Shown one piece after another: positions 33,187 to 41,842 of a DNA stretch of 50,346 bases. The notes under the pieces were generated by a model. It saw only the letters and a program-made list of their open reading frames with translations. It was not told the origin of the DNA and made no database searches. Source of the DNA: Nitrospirota bacterium (GTDB taxonomy: Bacteria > Nitrospirota > Thermodesulfovibrionia > Thermodesulfovibrionales > UBA6898); the NCBI GenBank assembly GCA_021811105.1, contig JAJZPM010000022.1:1-50346 (forward strand), read 5' to 3'. A program made the translations under genes and the position numbers. Positions within the stretch are counted from its first letter, which is position 1; each line of letters starts with the position of its first letter.

Positions 33187-33222
33187 GAGGGGCTTCCCAT
33201 TCCCCCCCCCGGGAAGCCCCTC
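33187..33222. terminator. Strong hairpin after ftsZ, possible terminator
   Basis: A perfect 12-bp stem GAGGGGCTTCCC/GGGAAGCCCCTC (33187-33198 and 33211-33222) encloses a 12-base loop with nine consecutive C. A T-rich tail is missing (TCCCCCC follows), so classical intrinsic termination is doubtful. Confidence 0.5.
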
Positions 33223-33235
33223 TCCCCCCAATTAC

Positions 33236-33330
33236 GGGGGACGAGAATCCAGTCCGTTCAGGCTTTTCTGGATGCCCGCTTTCGCGAGCATGACAGTCTT
33301 TCAAATAAAGATTGATTTTTAGATAGGTTC
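33236..33330. repeat. Dispersed palindromic repeat, copy 4 (degenerate)
   Basis: It contains GAATCCAG (33244-33251) and CTGGATGCCCGC...GAGCATGAC (33268-33294), with a decayed left arm. ATTTTTAGATAGGTTC at 33315-33330 resembles the flank of copy 1 (ATTTTGAGATAAGTTC). Confidence 0.55.
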
Positions 33331-33376
33331 CGGTATTTCCATAAGTGAACGATTATTCGTTGTCGACATTTTGACC

Positions 33377-33404
33377 TTGACAACTGCGATGCATTCCCTA
33401 TAAT
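33377..33404 (+). promoter_or_regulatory. Promoter of the peroxiredoxin-like gene
   Basis: A perfect TTGACA (33377-33382) and a perfect TATAAT (33399-33404) are separated by 16 bases. It is one of the best sigma-70 matches in the window. Confidence 0.8.
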
Positions 33405-33452
33405 TAAAAGTAGGTGGCTGCAGTTTTCCCATACGAGCGCGAGGGACAATAA

Positions 33453-34037
33453 ATGAAAGATGATATAAAGGTTAGCCGGGGTCCGTCACTCGGCGAACCG
33501 GCACCCTTTTTCGAGACGGAAATTGCCGGCAACAAGATCAGTCTTAATGACTTCAGAGGCAGATGGGTCATCATTTTTACAGGTCCCGCAGACGTTCTCC
33601 CGGTGTTCAAGACCCGGACGATCAATTACCTTCTTTGCAAGCGTAAAACGAAGGTCATCGCGCTGGGAGATGGAAACACGGAGGGCCTTTCGACGGGAAG
33701 GAACCTTCTTAAGAAATACATCCTCAAACATAACCTTACGATCGTCGATGATTCGAACGGAAAGATTGCGGCCGAATATGGCCTGTCTTCGGAATGTGCA
33801 GGCGGACCGTACGAGGAAAAAGGGGTATTCATCATCGACCCGAAGGGCATTTTGAGGGTGAAGCTCTATATTCCCCTGAACGCCGAGAGGAATTTTTACG
33901 AAATGCTGAAGCTGATCGACGCGCTCCAGATGACCGACAGCCAGAAGACCCGGTCTCCGGAGAAGTCCGGCTGGAGACGGAGGCTCAATGTCGTAATCAG
34001 ACCGAAGATTGCCTCAGGCGAGGGTCCTACAGGGTAA
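33453..34037 (+). CDS. Peroxiredoxin-like protein lacking the peroxidatic Cys
   Basis: This is a cytoplasmic thioredoxin-fold protein of 194 residues. It aligns in outline with AhpC/TSA peroxiredoxins: LGEPAPFFETEIAGNKISLNDFRGRWVIIF, then GPADVLPVFKTRT where active members read PADFTPVCTTE, then a mid-region and GVFIIDPKGILRVKLYIPL. The catalytic Cys position is Phe52. Three other Cys occur, including SSECAGG before GVFIIDP. The last 30 or so residues are basic and poorly conserved. It has a very good promoter of its own. Without the peroxidatic Cys it is unlikely to be a standard peroxidase and may be a binding or regulatory relative. Confidence 0.75.
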   Translation: MKDDIKVSRGPSLGEPAPFFETEIAGNKISLNDFRGRWVIIFTGPADVLPVFKTRTINYLLCKRKTKVIALGDGNTEGLSTGRNLLKKYILKHNLTIVDDSNGKIAAEYGLSSECAGGPYEEKGVFIIDPKGILRVKLYIPLNAERNFYEMLKLIDALQMTDSQKTRSPEKSGWRRRLNVVIRPKIASGEGPTG

Positions 34038-34102
34038 TTACAAAGACCGGTCGGAGGTCGTTCATTTTCACTACAAAGTCTGTCCTTACCAGCCCTGAGA
34101 GG

Positions 34103-34132
34103 TTGACAAAAAGCATAATTTTTCATTATTGT
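34103..34132 (+). promoter_or_regulatory. Possible promoter of the M4 protease gene
   Basis: A perfect TTGACA (34103-34108) is followed after 18 bases by TATTGT (34127-34132). The region around it is strongly AT-rich. Confidence 0.45.
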
Positions 34133-34181
34133 AATCACGTCAAAAAATCTTACAAGTGTCGTTATTTTTTTGAATCGCATA

Positions 34182-37100
34182 ATGCCCAGTTCTCTCAAGA
34201 GTTTCTGCAAAGCATCGTATGCAGGTGCGGTGCTCTCCTTAATGTTTTTGACGGCCTTCGTCTCTCCGGCATGGGCCGGGGGGACAGCCTCCCCGCTAAT
34301 AGATGAGTTGTCCCGTGCGACCGGAGATCAGGTCGACGTCTCCTATCATTCAGCAACCGGACTCGTCCGGTTCCTCCATCTGAAACAACCGGTCCGCTCT
34401 CCACAGATACGCGCGCTTTCGGCGAGCGGCAACAGGGCTGAAACTCGAGCGAGAGATTTTCTTGGCAGATACGGCGAATTGTTCGGACTGAGCGATCAAT
34501 CACGGGAACTCTCCGTGGAGCTCACGAAGACAGAGGAAAGGGGCCGTTCCTTCACGAGATTTCAGCAAAAGATCGACGATATCCCGGTCTTCGGTGGTGA
34601 GTTGATCGTCCAGATAGATCCTTCCGGCGGGGTCGTGAGCGTAAGCGGCAAGACATCGCCTCATGTTGTCGTGGATACGACGCCTTCGATCGACTCTTCT
34701 GTCGCAGCGGAGAAGGCCCTTCAGCTTGCAGGCAAGAGCTACCGTCTTGATCGCGCGGCCCTGACCGCAACAACGCCGGAGTTGTGGATATACAACCCGT
34801 CTCTGCTCGGCAGCGGTCCCAATGTGAATAAACTCGTCTGGCGTCTTGAAGTGAAGGCGGTCGAGCTCCGGCCGATCGACGAACTCGTCCTTGTCGACGC
34901 GCACAGCGGCGGAGTTGCGCTTCATTTCAGTCAAACAGGGTTGGCGAAGAACAGGATAATTTACGATAATCTTGATTCTTCATCATACGGTCTGCCCGGT
35001 AATGGACCTGTCCGCATAGAAGGTCAGGCAGCAACAGGTATCGCGGACGCCGATAATGCCTATAAATACGCTGGGTGGACCTATGATTTCTACTCTTCTC
35101 TCGGCAGGGACAGCATCGATAATTTGGGCATGCAGTTGATCAGTACCGTCCGCTACTGTGACGGAATACATCCGTGTCCTCTCACAGATGTTTACTGGGA
35201 CACAACTCACGAGCAGATGGTATATGGGCAAGGATATGCATCCGCCCTCGACATCGTCGCACATGAAATGACCCACGGGATTACCCGGCATACGTCGAGA
35301 CTCTTTAATTACATGCAGTCCGGAGCGGTCAGCGAGTCCCTCTCCGACGTCTTCGGCAAGCTTGTCGAACTGCAATACGAGCCGCCTGCCCTTGCCGACC
35401 GCTGGCTGATCGGAAAGAATCTGCCCTCTGGGATCGGGCCGCTAAGAGATATGAAGAACCCGAGAAGTCACATAGGAGGTGCCTGGTACAAAGACCCGGA
35501 CAGGATGACTAGCGCAAACTTTTACTGTTCCTCGCTCGGTACGGACGGACTACATCGCAACGCCGGAGTGAATAACAAGGCGGCTTATCTTATGGTCGAC
35601 GGAAGTTCGGCTGAATTTGGCGGTATTTTTAACGGATATGCCGTAGCAGGCATCGGGGCAGATAAAGTGGCAAAGATCTATTACGAGGCCCAGACGAACC
35701 TGCTGACCTCAGGAAGCGACTACGAAGATCTCTACAATGCCCTCCAGTTGGCGTGCGAGAACCTCATCGGGACTACCGGCATAACGGATGCCGATTGTGT
35801 TCAGGTGACGAACGCGGTCAACGCGGTTGAGATGAACCTCCAGCCGACGAACTGCGCCGCGCCCGAGGCACCTCTATGCGGGACTGGATTGGTGCCGAAG
35901 GACGTCTTTTTCGACAACTTCGAATCGGGCGGCGGCTGGGTGCCTTCGTTTGTTGTCGGGGCGAACGCATGGCATATTCCCTCGCTGGAGTATGCGACGA
36001 GCGGCGTCAACAGCATCTGGGGAGAGGATCTTGATAGTCGCTCTGAATCATATGTTACGATGAATTCAGACGTTCCTCTTCCGGCTGGCGCATATCTGCA
36101 TTTTCGTCATGCCTATGATTTCGAAGCGCCGGATAGCGACGGAGGCGTGCTCGAGTATTCGACGGACGGAGGAACGCAATGGTGGGACGTCGGGACGCTC
36201 CCTTCCACCCCGGTCAATGGATACAGCGGTGTGGTCTCTTCCCCTTCTACAAATCCCTATACTGGCCGCAATGCATTTGTTGGGACGAGCAACGGCTACA
36301 TATCGAGCCGTCTCGACCTGAAAGATTTGCATGATCAGAACGTGAGGTTCAGGTTCGGGATTGGCACAGACGACTCCTTCGGTTCAATGGGCTGGTACAT
36401 TGACGATTTCCGCATCTATACCTGTGACGTTGCCCCGGTCTCGATAGACGGTCTTCCTCAGGGACTGCTGATAATAGCCGACGGCACCTCCTGCACGACC
36501 CCCTGCGCGTTTGATTGGGCGCCGGGGTCAACCCATACGCTCAAGGCGGTATCGCCGCAGGGTGATGGCGCAGGTATTCAATATGTCTTTACGTCCTGGA
36601 GTGACAGTCAGCCACAGAGTCACTCGATCGTTGTCCCCGACACTCCTACGACATATACCGCAAATTTTGCCGCAAGCGGTTATGAATTGCTCTCCTCGGA
36701 AGGCCCTGCAGACGCAGGCACAATCAGCCCGGACTGCTCATTAGGTTGCTGGTACCCAAGCGGCGCAATTGCGACGTTGACGGCGATTACGGGCAGCGCC
36801 GGGTATGTCTTCAGTTCATGGAGCGACGCATGCAGCGGGAGCGGATCGAACGCCGCTGCCTCGATAGTCATGGACGGACCTAAAATCTGCACTGCCAATT
36901 TTGCGACTTGCACCGATATGGTGAAAATCGGAACTAAGCCATACATATCAATACAGGATGCATTCACTAACGCCAACCCAGACAACACAGTCATAGTTGC
37001 GGCTACGACCTTCTCCGAGCCTTCGCTGAGTTATAACGGCGGGGCAGGCGGAACAGCAGCCATAACCCTGAGCGGCGGATACAACTGCGGCTTCACAACC

Positions 37101-37184
37101 AATTCATCAGCATACTCGGCCCTCATAGGATCGCTCACCATCACCAGCGGAACGATTACGATCGACAACCTCATCATCAAATAA
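34182..37184 (+). CDS. Secreted M4-family (thermolysin-like) metalloprotease with C-terminal repeats
   Basis: This is a predicted exported zinc protease of about 1000 residues. A signal peptide ends VSPAWA. A propeptide with FTP/PepSY-like sequence follows (LIVQIDPSGGVVSVSG). The catalytic domain has the zinc site HEMTH (His361, Glu362, His365), the third ligand Glu in SESLSDVFG, and the HRNAGVNNKAAYL segment matching the thermolysin His region. After it come a jelly-roll-like domain (DVFFDNFESGGGW to WYIDDFRIYTC), two repeats of the type FTSWSD...YTANF with paired Cys, and a C-terminal beta-rich segment. The ATG at 34182 is preferred. A TTG 12 bases upstream is also in frame. No clear ribosome-binding site is seen. 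It is a single-gene unit. Confidence 0.88.
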   Translation: MPSSLKSFCKASYAGAVLSLMFLTAFVSPAWAGGTASPLIDELSRATGDQVDVSYHSATGLVRFLHLKQPVRSPQIRALSASGNRAETRARDFLGRYGELFGLSDQSRELSVELTKTEERGRSFTRFQQKIDDIPVFGGELIVQIDPSGGVVSVSGKTSPHVVVDTTPSIDSSVAAEKALQLAGKSYRLDRAALTATTPELWIYNPSLLGSGPNVNKLVWRLEVKAVELRPIDELVLVDAHSGGVALHFSQTGLAKNRIIYDNLDSSSYGLPGNGPVRIEGQAATGIADADNAYKYAGWTYDFYSSLGRDSIDNLGMQLISTVRYCDGIHPCPLTDVYWDTTHEQMVYGQGYASALDIVAHEMTHGITRHTSRLFNYMQSGAVSESLSDVFGKLVELQYEPPALADRWLIGKNLPSGIGPLRDMKNPRSHIGGAWYKDPDRMTSANFYCSSLGTDGLHRNAGVNNKAAYLMVDGSSAEFGGIFNGYAVAGIGADKVAKIYYEAQTNLLTSGSDYEDLYNALQLACENLIGTTGITDADCVQVTNAVNAVEMNLQPTNCAAPEAPLCGTGLVPKDVFFDNFESGGGWVPSFVVGANAWHIPSLEYATSGVNSIWGEDLDSRSESYVTMNSDVPLPAGAYLHFRHAYDFEAPDSDGGVLEYSTDGGTQWWDVGTLPSTPVNGYSGVVSSPSTNPYTGRNAFVGTSNGYISSRLDLKDLHDQNVRFRFGIGTDDSFGSMGWYIDDFRIYTCDVAPVSIDGLPQGLLIIADGTSCTTPCAFDWAPGSTHTLKAVSPQGDGAGIQYVFTSWSDSQPQSHSIVVPDTPTTYTANFAASGYELLSSEGPADAGTISPDCSLGCWYPSGAIATLTAITGSAGYVFSSWSDACSGSGSNAAASIVMDGPKICTANFATCTDMVKIGTKPYISIQDAFTNANPDNTVIVAATTFSEPSLSYNGGAGGTAAITLSGGYNCGFTTNSSAYSALIGSLTITSGTITIDNLIIK

Positions 37185-37457
37185 ATCCCGGAAAACAATT
37201 TCTCGATGTTGGAAAAGTCCTGTACCCTTCTTTAACGTCACGAATGTTTCTGAGTTCAACAATGTCGCTTGTTCTGGTTTCCGCCGTAGCCCTTGTCGGT
37301 CGCCGTGACTTCATCTTCTGAATCTTGCTGCGGATACTGCCGGCAATCAAAAAAGGGTCGGCTACAGAATCGTGGGCCCCGGCCGGAGTGTTTGCCGCGA
37401 CCCCCGTCATTTTTATATGATATGGAGAAGTTCAATAGCGAATAAAGGACCGGCAGG
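37185..37457. other. Intergenic region
   Basis: No gene, repeat or convincing promoter is recognised in this 273-base stretch. A purine-rich AAAGGACC precedes the next gene. Confidence 0.4.
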
Positions 37458-38231
37458 ATGAGCGTGAGGAACAAACTTTTTCTTTTTGTCGTCTCTTTCT
37501 CATCGATATTCTGGATATTCAGGACTATCGACAGGGGAAAGGTCCTGTTTGTCGATCTCTCTGAATTAAGCGGGCTTCCATGGCTCTACTCTTCGATAGG
37601 TCTTATTTTCAGTATCCTTGCGGCGTTCACAATACAGAAGGAATGGGAGCACTGGAACGAACTGGTCGAGGCGATCCACGGCGAAGTAAATGCACTGGAA
37701 GAATTATTGTTGCGATGCCGGTATGTACCGGATTGTGCCGGAAGTATAGCTGCACACACGGAACAATATCTTTCACATATTCTTGAATATTGGCCGACGA
37801 TCAAGGAGGGAATACGGAGTGAGGAAGGAGATAAAATTGTCGCTCTGCTTCGCAGTGATATTATGGAGGTAACGACGGAACCGGGAAAGATGCTGCTGCT
37901 GCCGCTGTTCAGTGATATTATCAGGAGCCGCAATAAAAGGATCTTTCAAAGCAGAAGTCACATCCCGAAAATATTAAAAAATACCCTCGTCTTCGCCGAC
38001 GTTATCATGATTATTCTTTCTCTCTTTATCGGCGTCAGGAATCCCCTGCTGGACTACATCTTTACTGTGAGCATCGGCGTACTGGCGTATACCATTTATC
38101 TCGTCATTGACGACCTCGACAGTCCATTCAGGCCCGGTGCGTGGCATCTGGCGCCGAATGAGTATGCCGATCTCCTTGAAGACATCAGGAAAGATCATGC
38201 AGCGAGTTGTCTTCCTCTGCCCAGGCAGTGA
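37458..38231 (+). CDS. Membrane protein, DUF4239/bestrophin-like
   Basis: This is a 257-residue protein with two pairs of predicted membrane helices: about 5-22 and 43-60 (WLYSSIGLIFSILAAFTIQ) near the N-terminus, and about 178-194 and 202-219 near the C-terminus. A soluble helical domain lies between them. The arrangement and the closing motif LVIDDLDSPFRPGAWHL resemble DUF4239 (bestrophin-like) proteins of unknown function. The assignment is tentative because overall similarity could not be tested. No operon partner is evident. Confidence 0.6.
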   Translation: MSVRNKLFLFVVSFSSIFWIFRTIDRGKVLFVDLSELSGLPWLYSSIGLIFSILAAFTIQKEWEHWNELVEAIHGEVNALEELLLRCRYVPDCAGSIAAHTEQYLSHILEYWPTIKEGIRSEEGDKIVALLRSDIMEVTTEPGKMLLLPLFSDIIRSRNKRIFQSRSHIPKILKNTLVFADVIMIILSLFIGVRNPLLDYIFTVSIGVLAYTIYLVIDDLDSPFRPGAWHLAPNEYADLLEDIRKDHAASCLPLPRQ

Positions 38232-38322
38232 GGAAGAGCGGGCAATCCCTGGCATTTACCTACAGGAAAACAGCAATGTTGGAAATTTGAAAATTCACTA
38301 CTGGACCGAGGGCTTGAAAACT

Positions 38323-39456
38323 CTATTTCAGTTCGTAAAGAAAATCAGAGCAAGGTTCAATCAGTATATTGTCCCTTTTCAGCCGTTCTGTGCCGCGATA
38401 AAGCAGGTATTTTTTTGCCTCAGGATAATCCTGTCCGAACGACTTCAGAGACCGAAGGTCCGATGGATGAATCGTAGGGGAGTTCTTCACCTCTATCGCC
38501 CAGAAGGTATTTTTCCCATAGATAATGAAATCGACCTCAGAACCGGCACTTGTCCTCCAGTAGTACAAACTGCAGTCCGGCATGCGATAATCTATCCAGG
38601 CCCTCAGATGCTGCGCGACGAGCCCTTCGATCGCAGCCCCGTGCGCTTCCTCCGGACGGTCAAGGGGGCCTGACGGCCGCAAGGTCATATAGATCCCCGC
38701 ATCAAACAGATAAAACTTGGGATGGGAGGCGATCGCCCTTTTTGCTCTTTTCGTAAAAACCGGTATTCTGTAAGCCAGAAGCAAATCTTCAAGGATCCCG
38801 ATATACCCTTCCACTACCTTCCTTTCGACTTCGCATTCCCGGGATACATTGCTCATATTGAGCATTGAGGCATGCGAAAAGCTGACGGCTTCGAGAAAAC
38901 GCGAAAAGTTCCCTATGTTTCTCGTCAGCCCTTCCATCTGAACCTCTTCTCTCAAATACAGTTCCACATAGGCATGAAGGGCCGCCTGGGGATCCGCACT
39001 GTCCATAACGAGCGGTATCAGGCCGGTCTTCAGGGCATTTGTCAGATCAAACCTGCTTCCAAGTTCGGCGGCAATGAAAGGATGCATATGTTTCATAAGA
39101 GCACGGCCCGCAAGGAGGTTCACCCCTGCTCTCCGGAGTTTTCTCGCGCTGGAGCCTGTCATAACGAACTGGTAGCCTTTTTTCTCCTCGATCAGGCTGT
39201 GCACAACCTCAAGGAGTTGCGGCGCTTTCTGTATCTCATCAACGATGATACTCTTTTTCCCTTTCTGGGCATGCACAGACTCCCTTAGCCTCTCAGGGCG
39301 CGCGCTATAGCTCCTGAAGACATCGGGCAGGAGAAGATCCACATACAATGCATCCCGGAACGCCTTTTTGATGAAAGTCGATTTGCCTGTTCCTCTCGGT
39401 CCGAGGAGAAAAAAGCTCTGCTTTTCTGATGTGAGAAATCTCTTAATTGTTTCCAT
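38323..39456 (-). CDS. AAA-type ATPase with DUF4143 C-terminal domain
   Basis: This is a 377-residue ATPase of the widespread archaeal/bacterial AAA plus DUF4143 type. The Walker A motif is LLGPRGTGKSTFIKKA (about 18-33). The Walker B-like segment is SIIVDEIQKAPQLL. FVMTGSSARKLRRAGVNLLAGRA is the family's sensor-1 stretch. The C-terminal DUF4143 portion shows PKFYLFDAGIYMTLR, GAAIEGLVAQHL and YYWRTSAGSEVDFII, then WAIEVKNSPTI. The last segment resembles a PD-(D/E)XK nuclease-like fold. Its cellular role is unknown in general. It is isolated and reads opposite to its neighbours. Confidence 0.88.
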   Translation of the reverse strand: METIKRFLTSEKQSFFLLGPRGTGKSTFIKKAFRDALYVDLLLPDVFRSYSARPERLRESVHAQKGKKSIIVDEIQKAPQLLEVVHSLIEEKKGYQFVMTGSSARKLRRAGVNLLAGRALMKHMHPFIAAELGSRFDLTNALKTGLIPLVMDSADPQAALHAYVELYLREEVQMEGLTRNIGNFSRFLEAVSFSHASMLNMSNVSRECEVERKVVEGYIGILEDLLLAYRIPVFTKRAKRAIASHPKFYLFDAGIYMTLRPSGPLDRPEEAHGAAIEGLVAQHLRAWIDYRMPDCSLYYWRTSAGSEVDFIIYGKNTFWAIEVKNSPTIHPSDLRSLKSFGQDYPEAKKYLLYRGTERLKRDNILIEPCSDFLYELK

Positions 39457-39679
39457 TTATAGTCGATAATTGGAATCAGTTATTCCAAATATATAATCTG
39501 AGAAGAGGAAAAGTCAAGTGGTTATGCAGGATCTTATTGCAGCGCATTCATGAACAAGAGGTTGCCCTGGCCCCTTTGTCTGAGGGGGGATCGGTTCCGT
39601 CATTACCTTTGTTCGTTTGTGTTGATAATGCAGTTTGTGTGGATTGTTCGATTGCTTGTATGCTTAACACACAGCGTGT

Positions 39680-39744
39680 TTGACCGAATGCCGGGCAATG
39701 TCTTAATATCAATCACGCGAGAGTGGCGGAACTGGCAGACGCGC
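39680..39744 (+). pseudogene. Promoter and 5' part of a tRNA-Leu gene, truncated
   Basis: From GCGAGAG at 39717 to GCGC at 39744 the sequence is identical to the first 28 bases of the intact tRNA-Leu at 41843. The promoter is matched too: TTGACC (39680-39685), 17 bases, TTAATA. The copy stops in the D-arm and no anticodon arm follows. Bases outside the promoter boxes and tRNA differ, so this may be an old second tRNA-Leu gene that was broken by an insertion. Confidence 0.75.
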
Positions 39745-39784
39745 CTCTACCTATCGGCAGACAGGTGCCGGCAGGCAGGCGCGC
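39745..39784. repeat. GC-rich palindromic repeat at the tRNA break point
   Basis: CCTATCGGCAGACAGG and TGCCGGCAGGCAGG follow the tRNA fragment at once. They are variants of a CCTGCCGGCAGGCAGG-type palindrome. Confidence 0.5.
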
Positions 39785-39796
39785 ATAAGATAAGAA

Positions 39797-39898
39797 ATGT
39801 ATTATGTATATGCACTCAAAAGCTTGGCGAGAAAATATACGTTCCAGACAGAGAACCCGGAAGCATTCATATTGCCCATAAAACTGACAGGGAACTAA
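39797..39898 (+). pseudogene. Decayed GIY-YIG nuclease gene start
   Basis: The frame opens MYYVYALKSLARKYT, the start typical of small GIY-YIG nuclease proteins (MYYVYxLKS). It loses similarity within 16 codons and stops after 33. The Y-x-G of the YIG motif and the rest of the domain are missing. A one-base shift partway gives no better result over any length. Confidence 0.5.
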
Positions 39899-39907
39899 GG
39901 AGAGAAA

Positions 39908-40586
39908 ATGGGGATTAAAGAAGAAGTCGAAGCAAGATTCAAGAATAGAAATGTCAAAGTGACGTTGTTCCCTGATAGCAGCGTCAGAGTATGGCGAATT
40001 CTGCAAGGGTATGACCGACTGGAAGGCAGGCATTCAGGAAAATACCGATGCAATGCTGAAAGAAAAGAAACAAGAACTTGAAGACCTGAAAAAACTTCAC
40101 AGCGAGCAGTTGAGACTAAAGGAACCCGCGAGATACTGGGAGGACTTGGCTACTCAGTATGAGATCAGAGGAAAATCCTGGCGGACTTGGCTTACAGCCT
40201 CATCCTCGCTCTTCCTTGTCTTCCTCGTTTCCGTTCTTTACAACCTGCCCGAAACCCTTTTCCCAGGACAGCGCTTCGGGTTAGGCGGCGTGAAATCGAC
40301 CTTGCTTTTGGCATTTATGGCGTCGGTTGGTATATACGTCGTTCATTACTTGGTTAAGATGTCTTTGAGTTCCTATCACATGGCCCGCGATGCGCGGGAA
40401 AGGTTCCAACTCACTCATGTCTATCTTTCGCTAATGCACGAGGGAGCCGTCACGCCCGAAGAAAGAGTCATAGTGCTTCAGTCGATATTCAGCCGTTCCG
40501 ATACGGGCCTAATCAAGGGAGATGGAAGTCCTACCCTCCCGGATGGAGTAGTGGGAGGCATCCTGAAAAATATTAAACCTTCATAG
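39908..40586 (+). pseudogene. DUF6161-like membrane protein gene with a frameshift
   Basis: The gene appears to start at 39908 after AAGGAGAG (MGIKEEVEARFKNRNVKVT), but that frame ends after about 55 codons. A second frame, open from 39963 and usable from the ATG at 40011, encodes 191 residues: a coiled-coil-like stretch (LKEKKQELEDLKKLHSEQL), two membrane helices (LTASSSLFLVFLVSVLY and LLLAFMASVGIYVVHYLV), then SYHMARDARERFQLTHVYLSLM and VLQSIFSRSDTGLIKGDGSPTLP. The C-terminal part matches the DUF6161 pattern. A one-base shift near 39985-40000 would join the two frames. It may be a damaged gene, a sequencing error or two short genes. Function is unknown. Confidence 0.55.
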
Positions 40587-41161
40587 GTCCCCCCGCAACC
40601 ATAACCCCGCTCCTCTTCGCTCCACGGCTCCGCTTCCGCTCCGTTCCGGGTGTTTTCGTTGCTCCGCACCTTCGCCGGCTGCCCTCACCCGCCTATGACA
40701 AACAACTCCGCTTCGTTCCACTTCGGTCGTAGACTTTCATTCGTCGTGGCCGACGACCGGCGGGGGGGACCTGTTAGAATGATGTTGAGCAGATAAGAAG
40801 TCGGCGCAATACCCGCTCCGATACTCTCCGGGGCAAGACTGTTTTTCGCAGAGCGACCGGCGGGTAAGTGTCAATATGTTTGACAAGGACGACTAAATTG
40901 CGTAAACTCCCTTCATTCTACGATAAGCCCGACTAGATGTCCGAGGCGCTCTGCATCACATCATGGTGCGTGCGATCGGCAAAGCAACAATATTCAGAAT
41001 TCAGAGACGGTGTGGAAAAAGCCGAGGTCAAGCCCATATTTGATACTTAAGCATCTGGGGCGCAGCCGCATCTGAACATCCGTCTCTCCCTTTGCTTTTC
41101 CCTGCCGATCTGCTAGACTACAATAAAGACTTAATTTGATCCTTATCAGGAGGAAACAACG
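40587..41161. other. 575-base region without a recognised gene
   Basis: No protein gene is supported. A promoter-like pair, TTGACA (40880-40885) and TAAACT (40903-40908) at 17 bases, lies about 250 bases before the antitoxin gene. The part at 40590-40760 is rich in short CCGCTTC/CTCCG direct repeats with no clear unit. Confidence 0.4.
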
Positions 41162-41446
41162 ATGAAGCTGAGCACTGCCGTCAAGCCCATCAGCCATATC
41201 AAGTCCCACGCGTCGGAGGTCATCAGCGAGATAGCCGAAACCGGCAATCCCGTGATCGTGACGGTCAACGGCGAGGCCAGGGTGATCATCCAGGACCTGA
41301 AGGAATATGAGCGGGACCGCGAAAGCATGGCGATGCTGAAGATGCTGGCGATGGGAAGGAAGGACATGCTGGAGGGCAGGCACAAGCCCCTTAAGCAGGC
41401 CTTCGGCGAACTAAGGAAGAAGATACGGTTGACCGGGGACCGGTGA
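41162..41446 (+). CDS. Antitoxin of the Phd/YefM family
   Basis: This is a 94-residue antitoxin. The N-terminal DNA-binding domain reads MKLSTAVKPISHIKSHASEVISEIAETGNPVIVTVNGEARVIIQD, the Phd/YefM pattern. The C-terminal half is charged and helical and would wrap the toxin. CAGGAGGAAACAACG is an excellent ribosome-binding site. It overlaps the toxin gene by four bases. Such antitoxins usually repress their own promoter. Confidence 0.92.
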   Translation: MKLSTAVKPISHIKSHASEVISEIAETGNPVIVTVNGEARVIIQDLKEYERDRESMAMLKMLAMGRKDMLEGRHKPLKQAFGELRKKIRLTGDR

Positions 41447-41769
41447 GATACGAAGTCCGGATAGACGACGTAGCTGCCGACGACCTTTTCGCGATCTACC
41501 GGTATGCGGCAGTCAAGGACTCTCCGGCAAAGGCGGCTATCCTGCTCGCCCATATCGAGAAGGTCATGTCTTCTCTGGAGGACACGCCGGCCCGGGGGAA
41601 TTGTCCCCCCGAGTTGAGGCGTTGGGGCATCCTGGACTTCAGGGAGGTCTTCTTCAAGCCTTTCCGCATCATATATGAGATAAGCGGCGGGACCGTGTTT
41701 ATCCATGCCGTTCTCGACGGCCGGCGCAACTGCGAAGAGCTTCTCCAACAGCGGCTTCTGGGGGCTTAG
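41443..41769 (+). CDS. Toxin of the RelE/ParE superfamily
   Basis: This 108-residue protein starts with a GTG overlapping the antitoxin stop. It has the RelE/ParE pattern: VRIDDVAADDLFAIYRYAA near the N-terminus and FREVFFKPFRIIYEISGGTVFIHAVLDGRRN at the C-terminus. Family members are either mRNA-cleaving (RelE) or gyrase-inhibiting (ParE). The sequence alone does not decide, but the DLxxIYxY start and the DGRRN ending suit the ParE side. Confidence 0.88.
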   Translation: MRYEVRIDDVAADDLFAIYRYAAVKDSPAKAAILLAHIEKVMSSLEDTPARGNCPPELRRWGILDFREVFFKPFRIIYEISGGTVFIHAVLDGRRNCEELLQQRLLGA

Positions 41770-41805
41770 GGCCGCAGGGAGCATGGATCTGATATCCTCC
41801 GCGCA

Positions 41806-41834
41806 TTGACCGAATATCCGCATATCCGATAATA
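41806..41834 (+). promoter_or_regulatory. Promoter of the intact tRNA-Leu
   Basis: TTGACC (41806-41811) and ATAATA (41829-41834) are separated by 17 bases, just upstream of the tRNA. The same arrangement precedes the truncated copy at 39680. Confidence 0.65.
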
Positions 41835-41842
41835 TCAATGAC

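Noticed and set aside
39550-39918. 122-codon frame containing EWRNWQTR
   Set aside because: The EWRNWQTR segment is the tRNA-Leu 5' end read as protein, a common artefact.
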